Of a stretch of 64,000 bases of DNA, positions 43,546 to 52,928 are shown piece by piece. A program made the position numbers and the translations under genes. Every line of letters begins with the position of its first letter. Position 1 is the first letter of the stretch. A model generated the notes under the pieces. It was not told where the DNA came from, ran no database searches, and saw only the letters and a program-made list of their open reading frames with translations. This DNA is from Nocardia crassostreae (lineage in GTDB: Bacteria; Actinomycetota; Actinomycetes; Mycobacteriales; Mycobacteriaceae), in contig NZ_BDCH01000035.1 of assembly GCF_001613405.1 (NCBI RefSeq), forward strand, positions 1-64,000. The letters are read 5' to 3'.

Positions 43546-44364
43546 ATGACGGTACTCGACTCGATTCTCGACGGGGTCCGCGCGGATGTGGCTGCTCGGG
43601 AAGCCCTCCTGGATTTCCAGGCCGTGAAGAACGCTGCCGCAGCCGCCCCATCCCCGCGTGACGCCAAGGCCGCATTGCACTCGGACGGTATCGGCGTCAT
43701 CGCCGAGGTGAAGCGCGCCAGCCCGTCGAAGGGCTCCCTGGCAGACATCCCGGACCCGGCCGTTCTGGCCCGCGCGTACGAGGACGGCGGCGCACGCATC
43801 ATCAGCGTGCTGACCGAGGAGCGCCGCTTCAAGGGTTCGCTCGCGGATCTCGACGCGGTCCGCAAGGTCGTGGACATCCCGATCCTGCGCAAGGACTTCA
43901 TTGTCGGCCCGTACCAGATCCACGAGGCCCGCGCCCACGGCGCGGATGTCATCCTGCTGATCGTGGCGGCCCTGGAGCAGGACCAGCTGTCCGCGCTCAT
44001 CGACCGCACCGAATCGCTCGGCATGACCGCCCTGGTCGAGGTGCACACCGAGGAGGAGGCCGACCGCGCTCTCGAAGCCGGGGCCACTGTGATCGGCGTG
44101 AACGCCCGCAACCTCAAGACCCTCGAGGTGGATCGGGATGTGTTCGCGCGCATTGCCCCCGGCCTGCCCAGCGAGGTCATCCGCGTGGCCGAATCCGGCA
44201 TTCGCGGCACCGCCGATCTGCTGGCCTACGCCGGTGCGGGCGCGGACGCCGTGCTCGTCGGCGAGGGCCTGGTGACCAGCGGCGACCCGCGCGCCGCGGT
44301 GGCCGAGTTGGTGACCGCCGGAACCCATCCGTCCTGCCCGAAGCCGGTCCGCCGGGGCCGGTGA
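43546..44364 (+). CDS. trpC: Indole-3-glycerol phosphate synthase
   Basis: 272 residues, preceded by AAAGGA. Closes the indole ring of CdRP with loss of CO2. TIM-barrel motifs: VIAEVKRASPSKG (catalytic Lys), SVLTEERRFKGS, PILRKDFIVGPYQI, LVEVHTEEEADRA, GVNARNLKTLEVD and VAESGI. It is a separate TrpC, not fused to TrpF, again pointing to PriA for the isomerase step. GTGA overlap with trpB. Confidence 0.97.
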   Translation: MTVLDSILDGVRADVAAREALLDFQAVKNAAAAAPSPRDAKAALHSDGIGVIAEVKRASPSKGSLADIPDPAVLARAYEDGGARIISVLTEERRFKGSLADLDAVRKVVDIPILRKDFIVGPYQIHEARAHGADVILLIVAALEQDQLSALIDRTESLGMTALVEVHTEEEADRALEAGATVIGVNARNLKTLEVDRDVFARIAPGLPSEVIRVAESGIRGTADLLAYAGAGADAVLVGEGLVTSGDPRAAVAELVTAGTHPSCPKPVRRGR

Positions 44365-45656
44365 GAGAAGCGATGACGCAGACCGACAACATCAAGGACA
44401 CCCTCGGCCTGCCCAAGGCCAGTGACGGCGTCGCGCACAAGAGCGCGCACGAGCCCGATCTGGGCGGGCACTTCGGCGTCTACGGCGGGCGGCACGTCCC
44501 CGAGGCGCTCATGGCCGTGATCGAGGAGGTCACCGCCGAGTACGAGAAGTGCCGGTTGGATCCGAACTTCCTCAATGAGCTGGACCGGTTGCAGCGCGAC
44601 TACACCGGTCGCCCGTCGCCGGTGTTCGAATGCGTGAACCTGGCGAAGCACGCCGGTGGCGCGCGCATCCTGCTCAAGCGGGAAGACCTGAACCACACCG
44701 GTTCTCACAAAATCAACAATGTGCTCGGTCAGGCCCTGCTGGCCAAGCGCATGGGCAAGACCCGCGTCATCGCGGAGACCGGCGCGGGCCAGCACGGCGT
44801 CGCCACGGCGACCGCGTGCGCGCTGCTCGGCCTGGAATGCATCATCTACATGGGTGCGGTCGACACCGCCCGGCAGGCGCTGAACGTGGCCCGCATGCGG
44901 CTGCTCGGCGCCGAAGTCGTCAGCGTGACAACGGGTTCGCAGACCCTCAAGGACGCCATCAACGAGGCGCTGCGCGACTGGGTCACCAATGCCGACCGCA
45001 CCTACTACTGCTTCGGCACCGCCGCGGGCCCGCATCCGTTCCCGCTCATGGTGCGCGACTTTCAGCGCATCGTGGGCCTGGAGGCGCGCAAGCAGGTGCA
45101 GGTCCTGACCGGTCAGTTGCCCGCGGCCGTAACCGCCTGTGTCGGTGGCGGTTCCAATGCCATCGGTATCTTCCACGCCTTCATCGACGATCCGGGCGTG
45201 CGCCTGATCGGCTACGAGGCCGCGGGCGACGGCGTCGAAACCGGCCGTCACGCCGCCACTTTCACCGGCGGCACCCCGGGCGCCTTCCAGGGCGCGTACT
45301 CGTACCTGCTGCAGGACGAGGACGGCCAGACCATCGAATCGCATTCGATCTCCGCGGGTCTGGACTACCCGGGCGTCGGCCCGGAGCACGCCTACCTCAA
45401 GGACACCGGCCGGGCCGAGTACTACCCCGTCACCGATACCGAGGCGATGGACGCGCTCATGCTGCTGAGCCGCGCCGAGGGCATCATCCCGGCCATCGAA
45501 TCGGCGCACGCGGTGGCTGGCGCGATCAAGCTCGGCCAGGAATTGGGCGAGGGCGCAATCATTCTGGTGAACCTCTCCGGTCGCGGTGACAAGGATATGG
45601 ACACCGCCGCCCGCTGGTTCGGACTCTTCGACAAGGATGCGGAGGAGGGCCAGTGA
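44361..45656 (+). CDS. trpB: Tryptophan synthase beta subunit
   Basis: 431 residues from GTG 44361; ATG 44373, after GAGAGAAG, is an alternative start. PLP enzyme joining indole and serine. Visible are the PLP lysine in NHTGSHKINN, AETGAGQHG, the phosphate loop CVGGGSNAIG, and SAGLDYPGVGPEH. Partners with TrpA through an indole tunnel. 4-bp overlaps on both sides. Confidence 0.97.
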   Translation: MREAMTQTDNIKDTLGLPKASDGVAHKSAHEPDLGGHFGVYGGRHVPEALMAVIEEVTAEYEKCRLDPNFLNELDRLQRDYTGRPSPVFECVNLAKHAGGARILLKREDLNHTGSHKINNVLGQALLAKRMGKTRVIAETGAGQHGVATATACALLGLECIIYMGAVDTARQALNVARMRLLGAEVVSVTTGSQTLKDAINEALRDWVTNADRTYYCFGTAAGPHPFPLMVRDFQRIVGLEARKQVQVLTGQLPAAVTACVGGGSNAIGIFHAFIDDPGVRLIGYEAAGDGVETGRHAATFTGGTPGAFQGAYSYLLQDEDGQTIESHSISAGLDYPGVGPEHAYLKDTGRAEYYPVTDTEAMDALMLLSRAEGIIPAIESAHAVAGAIKLGQELGEGAIILVNLSGRGDKDMDTAARWFGLFDKDAEEGQ

Positions 45657-46453
45657 GCCAGCAGTCCCGTCTCGCCAATACCTTCGCCGCCTGCCGCGAG
45701 GAGAACCGCGCGGCGCTCATCGGCTACCTGCCCGCCGGTTACCCGGATCTGCAGGGCTCCATCGACGTCTGCCGCACCATGGTCGAATCCGGTTGCGACA
45801 TCATCGAAGTCGGCGTCGCCTACTCCGATCCGGTCATGGACGGCCCCACCATCCAGAAGGCCGCCGAACAGGCCCTCACCGGTGGCGTCCGGGTGCGCGA
45901 CGTGTTCAAGGTCGTGGAGGCCATCACCCAGGCCGGTGGCAAGGCCGTCGTCATGACCTACTGGAACCCGGTGCTGAAGTACGGCGTCGACTCCTTCTCC
46001 CGCGACCTCGCGGCGGCGGGCGGGCTCGGCCTCATCACACCGAACCTGATTCCGGAGGAAGCCGACGACTGGTTCGTGGCCTCGTCCACGCACAACCTCG
46101 ACCGCATCTTCCTGGTCGCGCCGTCCTCCACCGAGGAGCGCCTGGTGAAGACCCTCGAAGCCAGTCGCGGCTTCGTCTACGCCTCCTCCACCATGGGCGT
46201 CACCGGCGCCCGCGATCAGGTGTCGTCCATGGCCCCCGCCCTGTGCGCCCGCATTCGCGCCCACTCCGATATTCCGATCGGCGTCGGCCTGGGTGTGCGC
46301 AATGGTGCGCAGGCGGCCGAAATCGCTTCCTACGCAGACGGAGTCATTGTCGGCTCGGCGCTGGTGAGCGCCGCCGCCGAGGGCCTCGGCGCGGTCGCGA
46401 CGCTGACCGAGGAGCTGGCGCGGGGCGTGCGCGCCGCCGCGGTCACCTCCTGA
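45653..46453 (+). CDS. trpA: Tryptophan synthase alpha subunit
   Basis: 266 residues from GTG 45653. Cleaves indole-glycerol phosphate to indole and glyceraldehyde-3-phosphate. Catalytic Glu is in DIIEVGVAYSDPVMDGP, whose Asp is also catalytic; VYASSTMGVTGAR and IGVGLGVRNGAQ bind the phosphate. Usual family form of the first motif is ELGxPYSDPxADGP, so this matches the actinobacterial variant. A strong terminator follows. Confidence 0.97.
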   Translation: MSQQSRLANTFAACREENRAALIGYLPAGYPDLQGSIDVCRTMVESGCDIIEVGVAYSDPVMDGPTIQKAAEQALTGGVRVRDVFKVVEAITQAGGKAVVMTYWNPVLKYGVDSFSRDLAAAGGLGLITPNLIPEEADDWFVASSTHNLDRIFLVAPSSTEERLVKTLEASRGFVYASSTMGVTGARDQVSSMAPALCARIRAHSDIPIGVGLGVRNGAQAAEIASYADGVIVGSALVSAAAEGLGAVATLTEELARGVRAAAVTS

Positions 46454-46467
46454 ATTAACTCACAGCA

Positions 46468-46503
46468 AATAGGGCGTGCGTCGAACTCGATGCACGCCCT
46501 ATT
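46468..46503 (+). terminator. Terminator of the trp operon
   Basis: A perfect 12-bp stem (46468-46479 with 46492-46503) with a 12-nt loop begins 14 bases after the trpA stop. Confidence 0.75.
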
Positions 46504-46634
46504 CGTGGATCAGGTGAGAGAAAAACCCCTCGGGCCGCACCTAATTTGCAGGTGGAAATAGCTCTCAGCTAACGTTCAGTTTCGGCCCTCGTGACCGATC
46601 CGCAGGGCAAACCAATCGTCTGCCCGGAGGCCCA

Positions 46635-48002
46635 ATGCTGAGCATCCTCGCGCCCGCAGCCCATAAGGCGCGGTTGCCGGAAAACGAGATCGACCCCCTG
46701 TACAAGCGGCTCCGATGGCAGATCTTCATCGGCATCTTCTTCGGCTACGCCGCCTACTATCTGGTGCGCAAGAACTTCGCCCTCGCCATCCCGTACCTGA
46801 CCGACGGCGAGCACGGCTACGACTACTCCAAAGGCCAGATGGGCCTGGTGCTCTCGGCCATCTCGCTGGCCTACGGCGTCTCCAAATTCGTCAGCGGCCT
46901 CATCTCCGACCGCTCCAACCCGCGCATCTTCCTGCCGCTGGGCCTGATCCTGTCCGCCTCGGTCATGATCTTCATGGGCTTCGTGGAATGGTCCACCTCC
47001 AGCGTGCTGGTCATGTTCGTGCTGCTGTTCATCTGCGGCTGGTTCCAGGGCATGGGCTGGCCGCCCTCCGGCCGCACCATGGTGCACTGGTGGTCGCAGA
47101 AGGAGCGCGGCCGCATCGTCTCGGTCTGGAACACCGCCCACAATGTCGGCGGCGGCCTGCCCCCGCTGCTGTTCCTCATCGGCATGGCCTGGTTCCACGA
47201 CTGGCGTTCGGCGTTCTACATGCCCGCCTTCCTGGCCATCGCGGTGGCGGTGGTCGCCTACATCCTCATGCGCGACACCCCGCAGTCGGTGGGCCTGCCG
47301 CCCATCGAGGAGTACAAGAACGACTACCCGCCGGACTACTCCGCCAAGGACGAGCAGGAGCTCACGGCCAAGGAGATCTTCAACAAGTACATCCTGCCCA
47401 ACAAGCTGCTCTGGTACATCGCCTTCGCCAACGTCTTCGTGTACCTGCTGCGCTACGGCGTCCTCGACTGGTCGCCGACCTACCTCAAAGAGGTCAAGCA
47501 CTTCACCCTGGACAAGTCCTCGTGGGCGTACTTCCTCTACGAGTACGCCGGTATCCCGGGCACGCTGCTCGCAGGCTGGATGTCGGACAAGGTATTTCGC
47601 GGCAACCGCGGCGCCACCGGCGTGCTCTTCATGGGCCTGGTGACCGTGGCGACCACCATCTTCTAGCTGGCCCCCGCGGACAAGCCCGGCATCAGCATGG
47701 CCTGCATGATCGTCATCGGCTTCCTCATCTACGGCCCGGTCATGCTCATCGGCCTGCACGCCCTGGAACTGGTCTCGAAGAAGGCCGCCGGTTCCGCGGC
47801 CGGATTCACCGGCCTGTTCGGCTACCTCGGCGGCTCCGTCGCCGCCAGCGCCGTGATCGGTTACACCGTCGATCACTTCGGCTGGAACGGCGGCTTCACC
47901 ATCCTCATCGGCGGCGGCATCGCCTCGGTGCTGCTGCTGATTCTCACCATGATCAGCGAGAAGAAGCACAAGCAGGAACTGGAACTCGTCGACGCGAAGT
48001 GA
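46635..48002 (+). pseudogene. glpT: Glycerol-3-phosphate transporter (GlpT-like) with an in-frame TAG at codon 344
   Basis: Up to the TAG at 47664-47666 it encodes ten helices of a major-facilitator organophosphate:phosphate antiporter (GlpT/UhpT family): YLVRKNFALAIPYL, FVSGLISDRSNPR, NTAHNVGG and WAYFLYEYAGIPGTLLAGW. After the TAG the same frame goes on with LAPADKPGISMACMIVIGF and a GLHALELVSKKAAGSAAGF block very close to E. coli GlpT, to a TGA at 48002; full length would be 455 residues. The homologous position is Trp (ATIVYW in E. coli), so TGG to TAG is likely. The truncated form would lack helices 11-12. It sits between trpA and lgt. Confidence 0.85.
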
Positions 48003-48018
48003 CGACGCGCTGAACAGA

Positions 48019-48052
48019 CGCTGCCCCGGGCGAGGTCGCGCCCGGGGCAGCG
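48019..48052 (+). terminator. Terminator after glpT
   Basis: A 13-bp perfect stem (48019-48031 with 48040-48052) with an 8-nt loop, followed by CCGTATTT, 16 bases after the stop. Confidence 0.75.
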
Positions 48053-48064
48053 CCGTATTTCCGC

Positions 48065-48070
48065 TACGGT
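48065..48070 (+). promoter_or_regulatory. Candidate leaderless promoter of lgt
   Basis: TACGGT ends 7 nt before the GTG at 48078, matching the leaderless pattern and favouring that start. Confidence 0.4.
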
Positions 48071-48077
48071 GGGGCGC

Positions 48078-49181
48078 GTGACCATACGAGCCATGGCCGA
48101 GAGTGTCCCGACCGTGAATGTGCTGGCCTACATTCCCAGTCCGCCGCGCGGTGTATGGGATATCGGCCCGTTCCCGCTGCGCGCCTACGCGGTGTGCATC
48201 ATCCTCGGCATCGTCTTCGCCATCTGGCTGGGCGAGAAGCGCTGGAAGGAACGCGGCGGGCAGGCCGGGATGGTTCTCGATGTGGCCATGTTCGCGGTGC
48301 CGTTCGGCTTGGTCGGCGGGCGGCTGTATCACGTGGCCACCGACTGGGACAAATACTTCGGCGCCAATGCCAATCCCGATACCCACTGGTGGGCCATCTG
48401 GGAAGGCGGACTTGGCATTTGGGGCGCGGTGGCGCTGGGCGCGCTGGGCGCCTGGATCGGTTGCCGCATCTACAAGATTCCGCTGCCCGCCTTCGGTGAC
48501 GCCATCGCGCCGGGCATTCTGGCGGCGCAGGCCATCGGGCGGCTCGGCAACTATTTCAATCAGGAGCTCTACGGCCGCGAGACCACCATGCCGTGGGGTC
48601 TGGAGATCTACGAGCGGTTCGACGGCATCAAGCCGGACATGATGAACGGCGTCTCCTCCGGCGTGGTCATCAAGGTTGTGCAGCCGACCTTCCTCTACGA
48701 GATGGTCTGGAACCTGCTCGGGGTGGCGGCGCTGCTCTATATCGATCGCAAGTTCCGCATCGGACACGGGCGGCTCTTCGCGTTGTATGTCGCGATCTAC
48801 TGCTTCGGCCGGTTCTGGGTCGAGCTGCTGCGCGATGACGAGGCCACCCATATCGCGGGCATTCGCATCAACTCCTTCACCGCGGCCATCGTCTTCGCCT
48901 GTGCCGTGGCGTATTTCCTGCTCGCGACCAAGGGGCGCGAGACGGCCGAGCAGATGCGGGCGGGCGTGGTCCGGCCGTGGCCGTGGCAGTTCGCCGCCCT
49001 GCGCGCCTATGGCGCCGCGGAAGCGACGGCGACCGACCAGTCCGAATCCACGCCCGATGGCAACGCTTCGGCGACGGACGGCGATAACTCCTCAGAATCC
49101 GAAGATTCCGAACCGGTGGAGACGGAGTCCTCGACGACTGAGCCGACGAAATCGGTCGAGCTCGGCAAGAATGACTCCTGA
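48078..49181 (+). CDS. lgt: Phosphatidylglycerol-prolipoprotein diacylglyceryl transferase
   Basis: About 367 residues from GTG 48078; ATG 48093 is an alternative. Transfers diacylglycerol to the lipobox Cys of exported prolipoproteins. Seven membrane helices are visible, with the Lgt signature GRLGNYFNQELYG, the catalytic-region VGGRLYHVATDW, PTFLYEMVWNLLG and the Arg in FGRFWVELLRDDE. The last ~75 residues are an acidic Ser/Thr-rich cytosolic tail, typical of actinobacterial Lgt. It would modify the lipoproteins encoded at 12540, 19876 and 49973. Confidence 0.96.
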   Translation: MTIRAMAESVPTVNVLAYIPSPPRGVWDIGPFPLRAYAVCIILGIVFAIWLGEKRWKERGGQAGMVLDVAMFAVPFGLVGGRLYHVATDWDKYFGANANPDTHWWAIWEGGLGIWGAVALGALGAWIGCRIYKIPLPAFGDAIAPGILAAQAIGRLGNYFNQELYGRETTMPWGLEIYERFDGIKPDMMNGVSSGVVIKVVQPTFLYEMVWNLLGVAALLYIDRKFRIGHGRLFALYVAIYCFGRFWVELLRDDEATHIAGIRINSFTAAIVFACAVAYFLLATKGRETAEQMRAGVVRPWPWQFAALRAYGAAEATATDQSESTPDGNASATDGDNSSESEDSEPVETESSTTEPTKSVELGKNDS

Positions 49182-49275
49182 CCCACGGGTATCGAGACTT
49201 GCACGGCGGGTTCAACAGTGATGGGGGATGCCCCGGCTGCCTCGGCCGGGGGCCCGTGATATCAGGAGGATTCGA

Positions 49276-49743
49276 GTGACCGAACCATTCGGTAAGCAGC
49301 CCGATCCCGGGCCGCAGTACGGTGCCCCGGGGACGGGCCCGCAGTACGGTCAGCAGCCCCAGCCCGGGTACGGCCAGCCGCAGCCCGGCTATGGCCAGCC
49401 CCAGCCCGGTTACGGCCAGCAGCCCTACGGCGGGCAGCCCGTTTACGGTCAGCAGCCCGCTCCCTACGGCCAGCCGCCCATGCCCTACGGCGCGGATCCG
49501 GAGGCCCCGTGGGGCCGGGACCCCTACGGCGTCCCGTACTCCGACAAGTCCAAGCTGACCGCCGGTCTGTTGCAGCTGCTCATCGGCACGCTCGGCATCG
49601 GCCGTTTCTACCTGGGCTACACCACCATCGGCGTGCTGCAGCTGATCACCTGCGGCGGCTTCGGCATCTGGGCCCTCATCGACGGCATTCTCATCCTCAC
49701 CGGCAAGGTGCCGGACCCGCAGGGGCGTCCGCTCAAGGATTAG
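49276..49743 (+). CDS. TM2-domain membrane protein with Pro/Gln/Tyr-rich N-terminus
   Basis: 155 residues from GTG 49276, with a strong AGGAGGA ribosome site at 49264-49270. The N-terminal ~75 residues are low complexity (PQPGYGQ repeats); the C-terminal TM2 domain has KSKLTAGLLQLLIGTLGIGRFYLG and LQLITCGGFGIWALIDGILIL with the DRxY-like turn replaced by GRFYLGY. Function unknown; TM2 proteins are envelope proteins. Ends in TAG. Confidence 0.8.
   Translation: MTEPFGKQPDPGPQYGAPGTGPQYGQQPQPGYGQPQPGYGQPQPGYGQQPYGGQPVYGQQPAPYGQPPMPYGADPEAPWGRDPYGVPYSDKSKLTAGLLQLLIGTLGIGRFYLGYTTIGVLQLITCGGFGIWALIDGILILTGKVPDPQGRPLKD
49357..49419 (+). repeat. Three 21-bp repeats encoding PQPGYGQ
   Basis: Three exact protein-level heptads (residues 28-48 of the TM2 protein), with small synonymous differences between the DNA copies. 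Confidence 0.8.
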
Positions 49744-49972
49744 TTCCGCTCGAGCGACATGCTGGGCCTTCGGGCCGACGACACAGAAATTCGGCGGGCA
49801 CCACCGGGCAGGGCGGTGCCCGCCCGCCGCTATCATCACCTCGGTATTCACACAAGGTTTGCAGGCAACAAGATCGTTGCTATGCGGTCCGGTCGGTTTC
49901 CGGCGTACCCTTTGTCGGTTGTTTGTGTGTCGCGCGGGTGTGCGCCCGTGCTCGAGGGAGAGGTATCCGCCC

Positions 49973-50728
49973 GTGCATCGTAAGCTGTTCGCCGCCGTGC
50001 TCGCTGTCGTCGCCGCTACCGGGCTCACCGCCTGCGGTAACGGCAATGACGATCCCACTGTGCTGAAGGTCGGCACCGAGGGCACCTACTCCCCGTTCTC
50101 CTACGAACAGAACGGCTCGCTCACCGGCTACGACGTGGACGTCATCAAGGCCATCGGCGAGAAGCTCGGCAAGAAGGTCGAGTTCGTGCAGACCCCCTGG
50201 GACGCCATCTTCGCCGGTCTGGAGGCCAAGCGCTTCGATCTGGTGGCCAACCAGGTGACCGTGAATCCCGAACGCCAGGGCAAGTATTCGCTGTCGCAGC
50301 CGTACACGGTCTCCGAGGGCGTCATCATCACCAAGACCGACGCCAAGGGCATCGACGACCTCGCCGATCTGAGCGGTAAGACCTGCGCACAGTCCACCAC
50401 CAGCAACTGGTCCAAGGTCGCCGGTTCCGCGGGCTGCAATGTCGAGGGCGTGCCCGGTTTCGTGGAGGCCATCACCCTGCTGAAGCAGGGCCGCGTGGAG
50501 GCCACCGTCAACGACAGCCTGGCCTTCGCTGAGTACACCAAGACCAAGAACGACTCCTCGGTCAAGGTCGCCGGTAAAACCGGTGAGACCAGCCAGCAGG
50601 CCTTCGCCGCCCGCAAGGACGATCAGGACCTGATCAACCAGGTCGATACCGCCCTGGCCGAACTGCGCGCCGACGGCACCCTGGCGAAGATCTCCGAGAA
50701 GTACTTCGGCACCGACGTCAGCAAGTAA
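49973..50728 (+). CDS. Amino-acid ABC transporter substrate-binding lipoprotein
   Basis: 251 residues from GTG 49973, with GAGGGAGAGG about 12 nt upstream; the longer open frame before it has no signal peptide. Lipobox LTAC lipidates C21. The mature protein is a type II periplasmic-binding fold of the polar amino acid family (cystine/glutamine type): VGTEGTYSPFSYEQNGSLTGYDVDVIKAIGE, WDAIFAGLEAKRFDLVANQVT, FSLSQPY-type motif and LSGKTCAQSTTSN. Substrate inferred, not proven. Followed by its permease 20 bp later. Confidence 0.9.
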   Translation: MHRKLFAAVLAVVAATGLTACGNGNDDPTVLKVGTEGTYSPFSYEQNGSLTGYDVDVIKAIGEKLGKKVEFVQTPWDAIFAGLEAKRFDLVANQVTVNPERQGKYSLSQPYTVSEGVIITKTDAKGIDDLADLSGKTCAQSTTSNWSKVAGSAGCNVEGVPGFVEAITLLKQGRVEATVNDSLAFAEYTKTKNDSSVKVAGKTGETSQQAFAARKDDQDLINQVDTALAELRADGTLAKISEKYFGTDVSK

Positions 50729-50748
50729 GCCGGGCGCGACATCTGACA

Positions 50749-51417
50749 ATGGATGCCTCCACCTGGGCTCTCATCCGGCAGAACCTGTGGCCCATGCTGG
50801 AGGCCACCGTCACCAAGACGCTGCCCCTGACGGCCGTCAGTTTCGTGATCGGCCTGGCCATCGCGCTCTTCGTGGCGCTGGCCCGCATGTCGAAGATCTG
50901 GCCGCTGTCCGCGGCGGCCCGCTTCTACATCTCGATCATTCGCGGTACGCCGCTGCTGGTCCAGCTGTTCATCATCTTCTACGGCCTACCGCAGCTGGGG
51001 ATCTCCTTCGATCCCTTCCCGGCGGCCATCATCGCCTTCAGCCTGAATGTGGGCGGGTATGCGGCCGAAGTGGTTCGCGCCGCCATACTTTCGGTGGCGC
51101 ACGGCCAATGGGAGGCCTCCTACGCGGTCGGGATGACCTATTCGCAAACCATGCGAATGATCATCCTCCCGCAGGCTTCCCGCATTGCCGTACCGCCGTT
51201 GTCCAACACCCTCATCTCGTTGGTGAAGGACACCTCGCTGGCGTCCACGATCTTGGTCACCGAGTTGTTGCGTACCGCCCAGAATGCCGCCGCGCCGACC
51301 TTCGAGTTCTTCACCCTTTATGGTGTCGCCGCAATCTACTATTGGATAATTTGCCTGATCTTGAGCTTCGGGCAGACCAGATTGGAGACCAGGCTGGCGC
51401 GCCACGTAGCGCGTTGA
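50749..51417 (+). CDS. Amino-acid ABC transporter permease
   Basis: 222 residues. Five to six helices and the HisM/GlnP-type EAA loop (GQWEASYAVGMTYSQTMRMIILPQASRIAVPPLSN). It pairs with the binding protein just upstream to import a polar amino acid. No ATP-binding gene follows; the next gene is pyk, so the ATPase must be encoded elsewhere or be shared. Confidence 0.92.
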   Translation: MDASTWALIRQNLWPMLEATVTKTLPLTAVSFVIGLAIALFVALARMSKIWPLSAAARFYISIIRGTPLLVQLFIIFYGLPQLGISFDPFPAAIIAFSLNVGGYAAEVVRAAILSVAHGQWEASYAVGMTYSQTMRMIILPQASRIAVPPLSNTLISLVKDTSLASTILVTELLRTAQNAAAPTFEFFTLYGVAAIYYWIICLILSFGQTRLETRLARHVAR

Positions 51418-51493
51418 CCAGGGATTAGCTGACAACGAAACATATATCTTGCGAACAGACCGTGCCCGGTCAGCGGGACGAATCCGGCAGGTC

Positions 51494-51499
51494 TAGGGT
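51494..51499 (+). promoter_or_regulatory. Candidate leaderless promoter of pyk
   Basis: TAGGGT ends 7 nt before GTG 51507, which is directly followed by ATG 51510. No clear ribosome site is present, supporting a leaderless message. Confidence 0.4.
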
Positions 51500-51506
51500 T
51501 GAGCAT

Positions 51507-52928
51507 GTGATGCGAAGAACGAAGATTGTGTGCACCCTTGGACCGGCGGTGTCCTCCGAGGACCGTATTCGTGAACTCGTCGAGAGCGGTATGGATGTGG
51601 CGCGGCTGAATTTCAGCCATGGCGAACACTCCGACCACGCCGAGAACTACAAGAAGGTGCGTCAGGCCAGTGATGAAGCTGGCCGCGCCGTCGGCATTCT
51701 GGCCGACCTGCAGGGACCGAAGATCCGCCTCGGACGATTCAAAGAGGGCAAGACCGTATGGGCGACCGGTGAGGAAATCCGAATCACGGTCGACGATGTG
51801 GAAGGCACGCACGACCGCGTGTCGACCACCTACAAGGAATTGGCCAAGGACGCCAAGGCGGGTGACCGCCTGCTCGTCGACGACGGCAAGATCGGGATGA
51901 CCGTCGAGCGCGTCGAGGGCAACGACGTGGTCTGCCGCGTGACCGAGGGCGGCCCCGTCTCCAACAACAAGGGCGTCTCGCTGCCCGGTATGGACGTCTC
52001 GGTTCCGGCCTTGTCCGAGAAGGACATCGAGGATCTCGAGTTCGCCCTCAAGCTGGGCGTGGACTTCATCGCGCTGTCCTTCGTGCGCTCCCCGTCGGAC
52101 GTGGAACTGGTGCACGACATCATGGACCGCGTCGGACGCCGGGTGCCGGTGGTCGGCAAGCTGGAGAAGCCCGAGGCCATCGACAATCTGGAGGCCATCG
52201 TGCTGGCCTTCGACGCCATCATGGTGGCGCGCGGCGACCTCGGCGTGGAACTGCCCCTGGAGCAGGTGCCGCTGGTGCAGAAGCGGGCCATCCAGATGGC
52301 GCGCGAGAACGCCAAGCCGGTCATCGTGGCGACCCAGATGCTGGAATCCATGATCACCAACTCGCGCCCGACCCGCGCCGAGGCCTCCGATGTGGCCAAT
52401 GCCGTGCTCGACGGCGCGGACGCGGTCATGCTCTCCGGCGAGACCTCCGTCGGCGACTACCCGATCGAGGCCGTGCGCACCATGGCCCGCATCGTGCACG
52501 CGGTGGAGTCGGAGTCCTCGACCCTGGTGCCGCCGCTGACCCACGTGCCGCGGACCAAGCGCGGCGTCATCTCCTACGCCGCCCGCGATATCGGCGAGCG
52601 GTTGAATGCCAAAGCGCTGGTTGCCTTCACGCAGTCCGGTGACACGGTGCGCCGCCTGGCCCGCCTGCACACGCCGCTGCCGCTGCTGGCCTTCACGCCC
52701 AATCCGGCCATTCGTTCGCAGCTCGCCTTGACGTGGGGCACCGAGACGTTCATCGTTCCTCCGGTGGCGTCCACGGACGAGATGATCCATCAGGTCGACA
52801 ATTCGCTGCTGTCCATCGGGCGGTACAAGAAGGGCGACCTGGTCGTTATCGTGGCGGGCTCCCCGCCGGGTACCGTCGGTTCCACCAACCTGATCCACGT
52901 GCACCGTATTGGCGAGGAGGACCACTAG
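51507..52928 (+). CDS. pyk: Pyruvate kinase
   Basis: About 473 residues from GTG 51507 (ATG 51510 next). Converts PEP and ADP to pyruvate and ATP, the last step of glycolysis. Motifs: RRTKIVCTLGPA, MDVARLNFSHG, ADLQGPKIRLG, GDLGVELP, PVIVATQMLESMI and RPTRAEASDVANAVLDGADAVMLSGETSVG. The C-terminal allosteric domain ends at a TAG directly followed by the tesB GTG. Confidence 0.97.
   Translation: MMRRTKIVCTLGPAVSSEDRIRELVESGMDVARLNFSHGEHSDHAENYKKVRQASDEAGRAVGILADLQGPKIRLGRFKEGKTVWATGEEIRITVDDVEGTHDRVSTTYKELAKDAKAGDRLLVDDGKIGMTVERVEGNDVVCRVTEGGPVSNNKGVSLPGMDVSVPALSEKDIEDLEFALKLGVDFIALSFVRSPSDVELVHDIMDRVGRRVPVVGKLEKPEAIDNLEAIVLAFDAIMVARGDLGVELPLEQVPLVQKRAIQMARENAKPVIVATQMLESMITNSRPTRAEASDVANAVLDGADAVMLSGETSVGDYPIEAVRTMARIVHAVESESSTLVPPLTHVPRTKRGVISYAARDIGERLNAKALVAFTQSGDTVRRLARLHTPLPLLAFTPNPAIRSQLALTWGTETFIVPPVASTDEMIHQVDNSLLSIGRYKKGDLVVIVAGSPPGTVGSTNLIHVHRIGEEDH

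Noticed and set aside
46569..48851. Minus-strand open frame of 760 codons
   Set aside because: It crosses glpT and lgt antisense; composition (His, Gln, Asp, Glu repeats) is that of a shadow.
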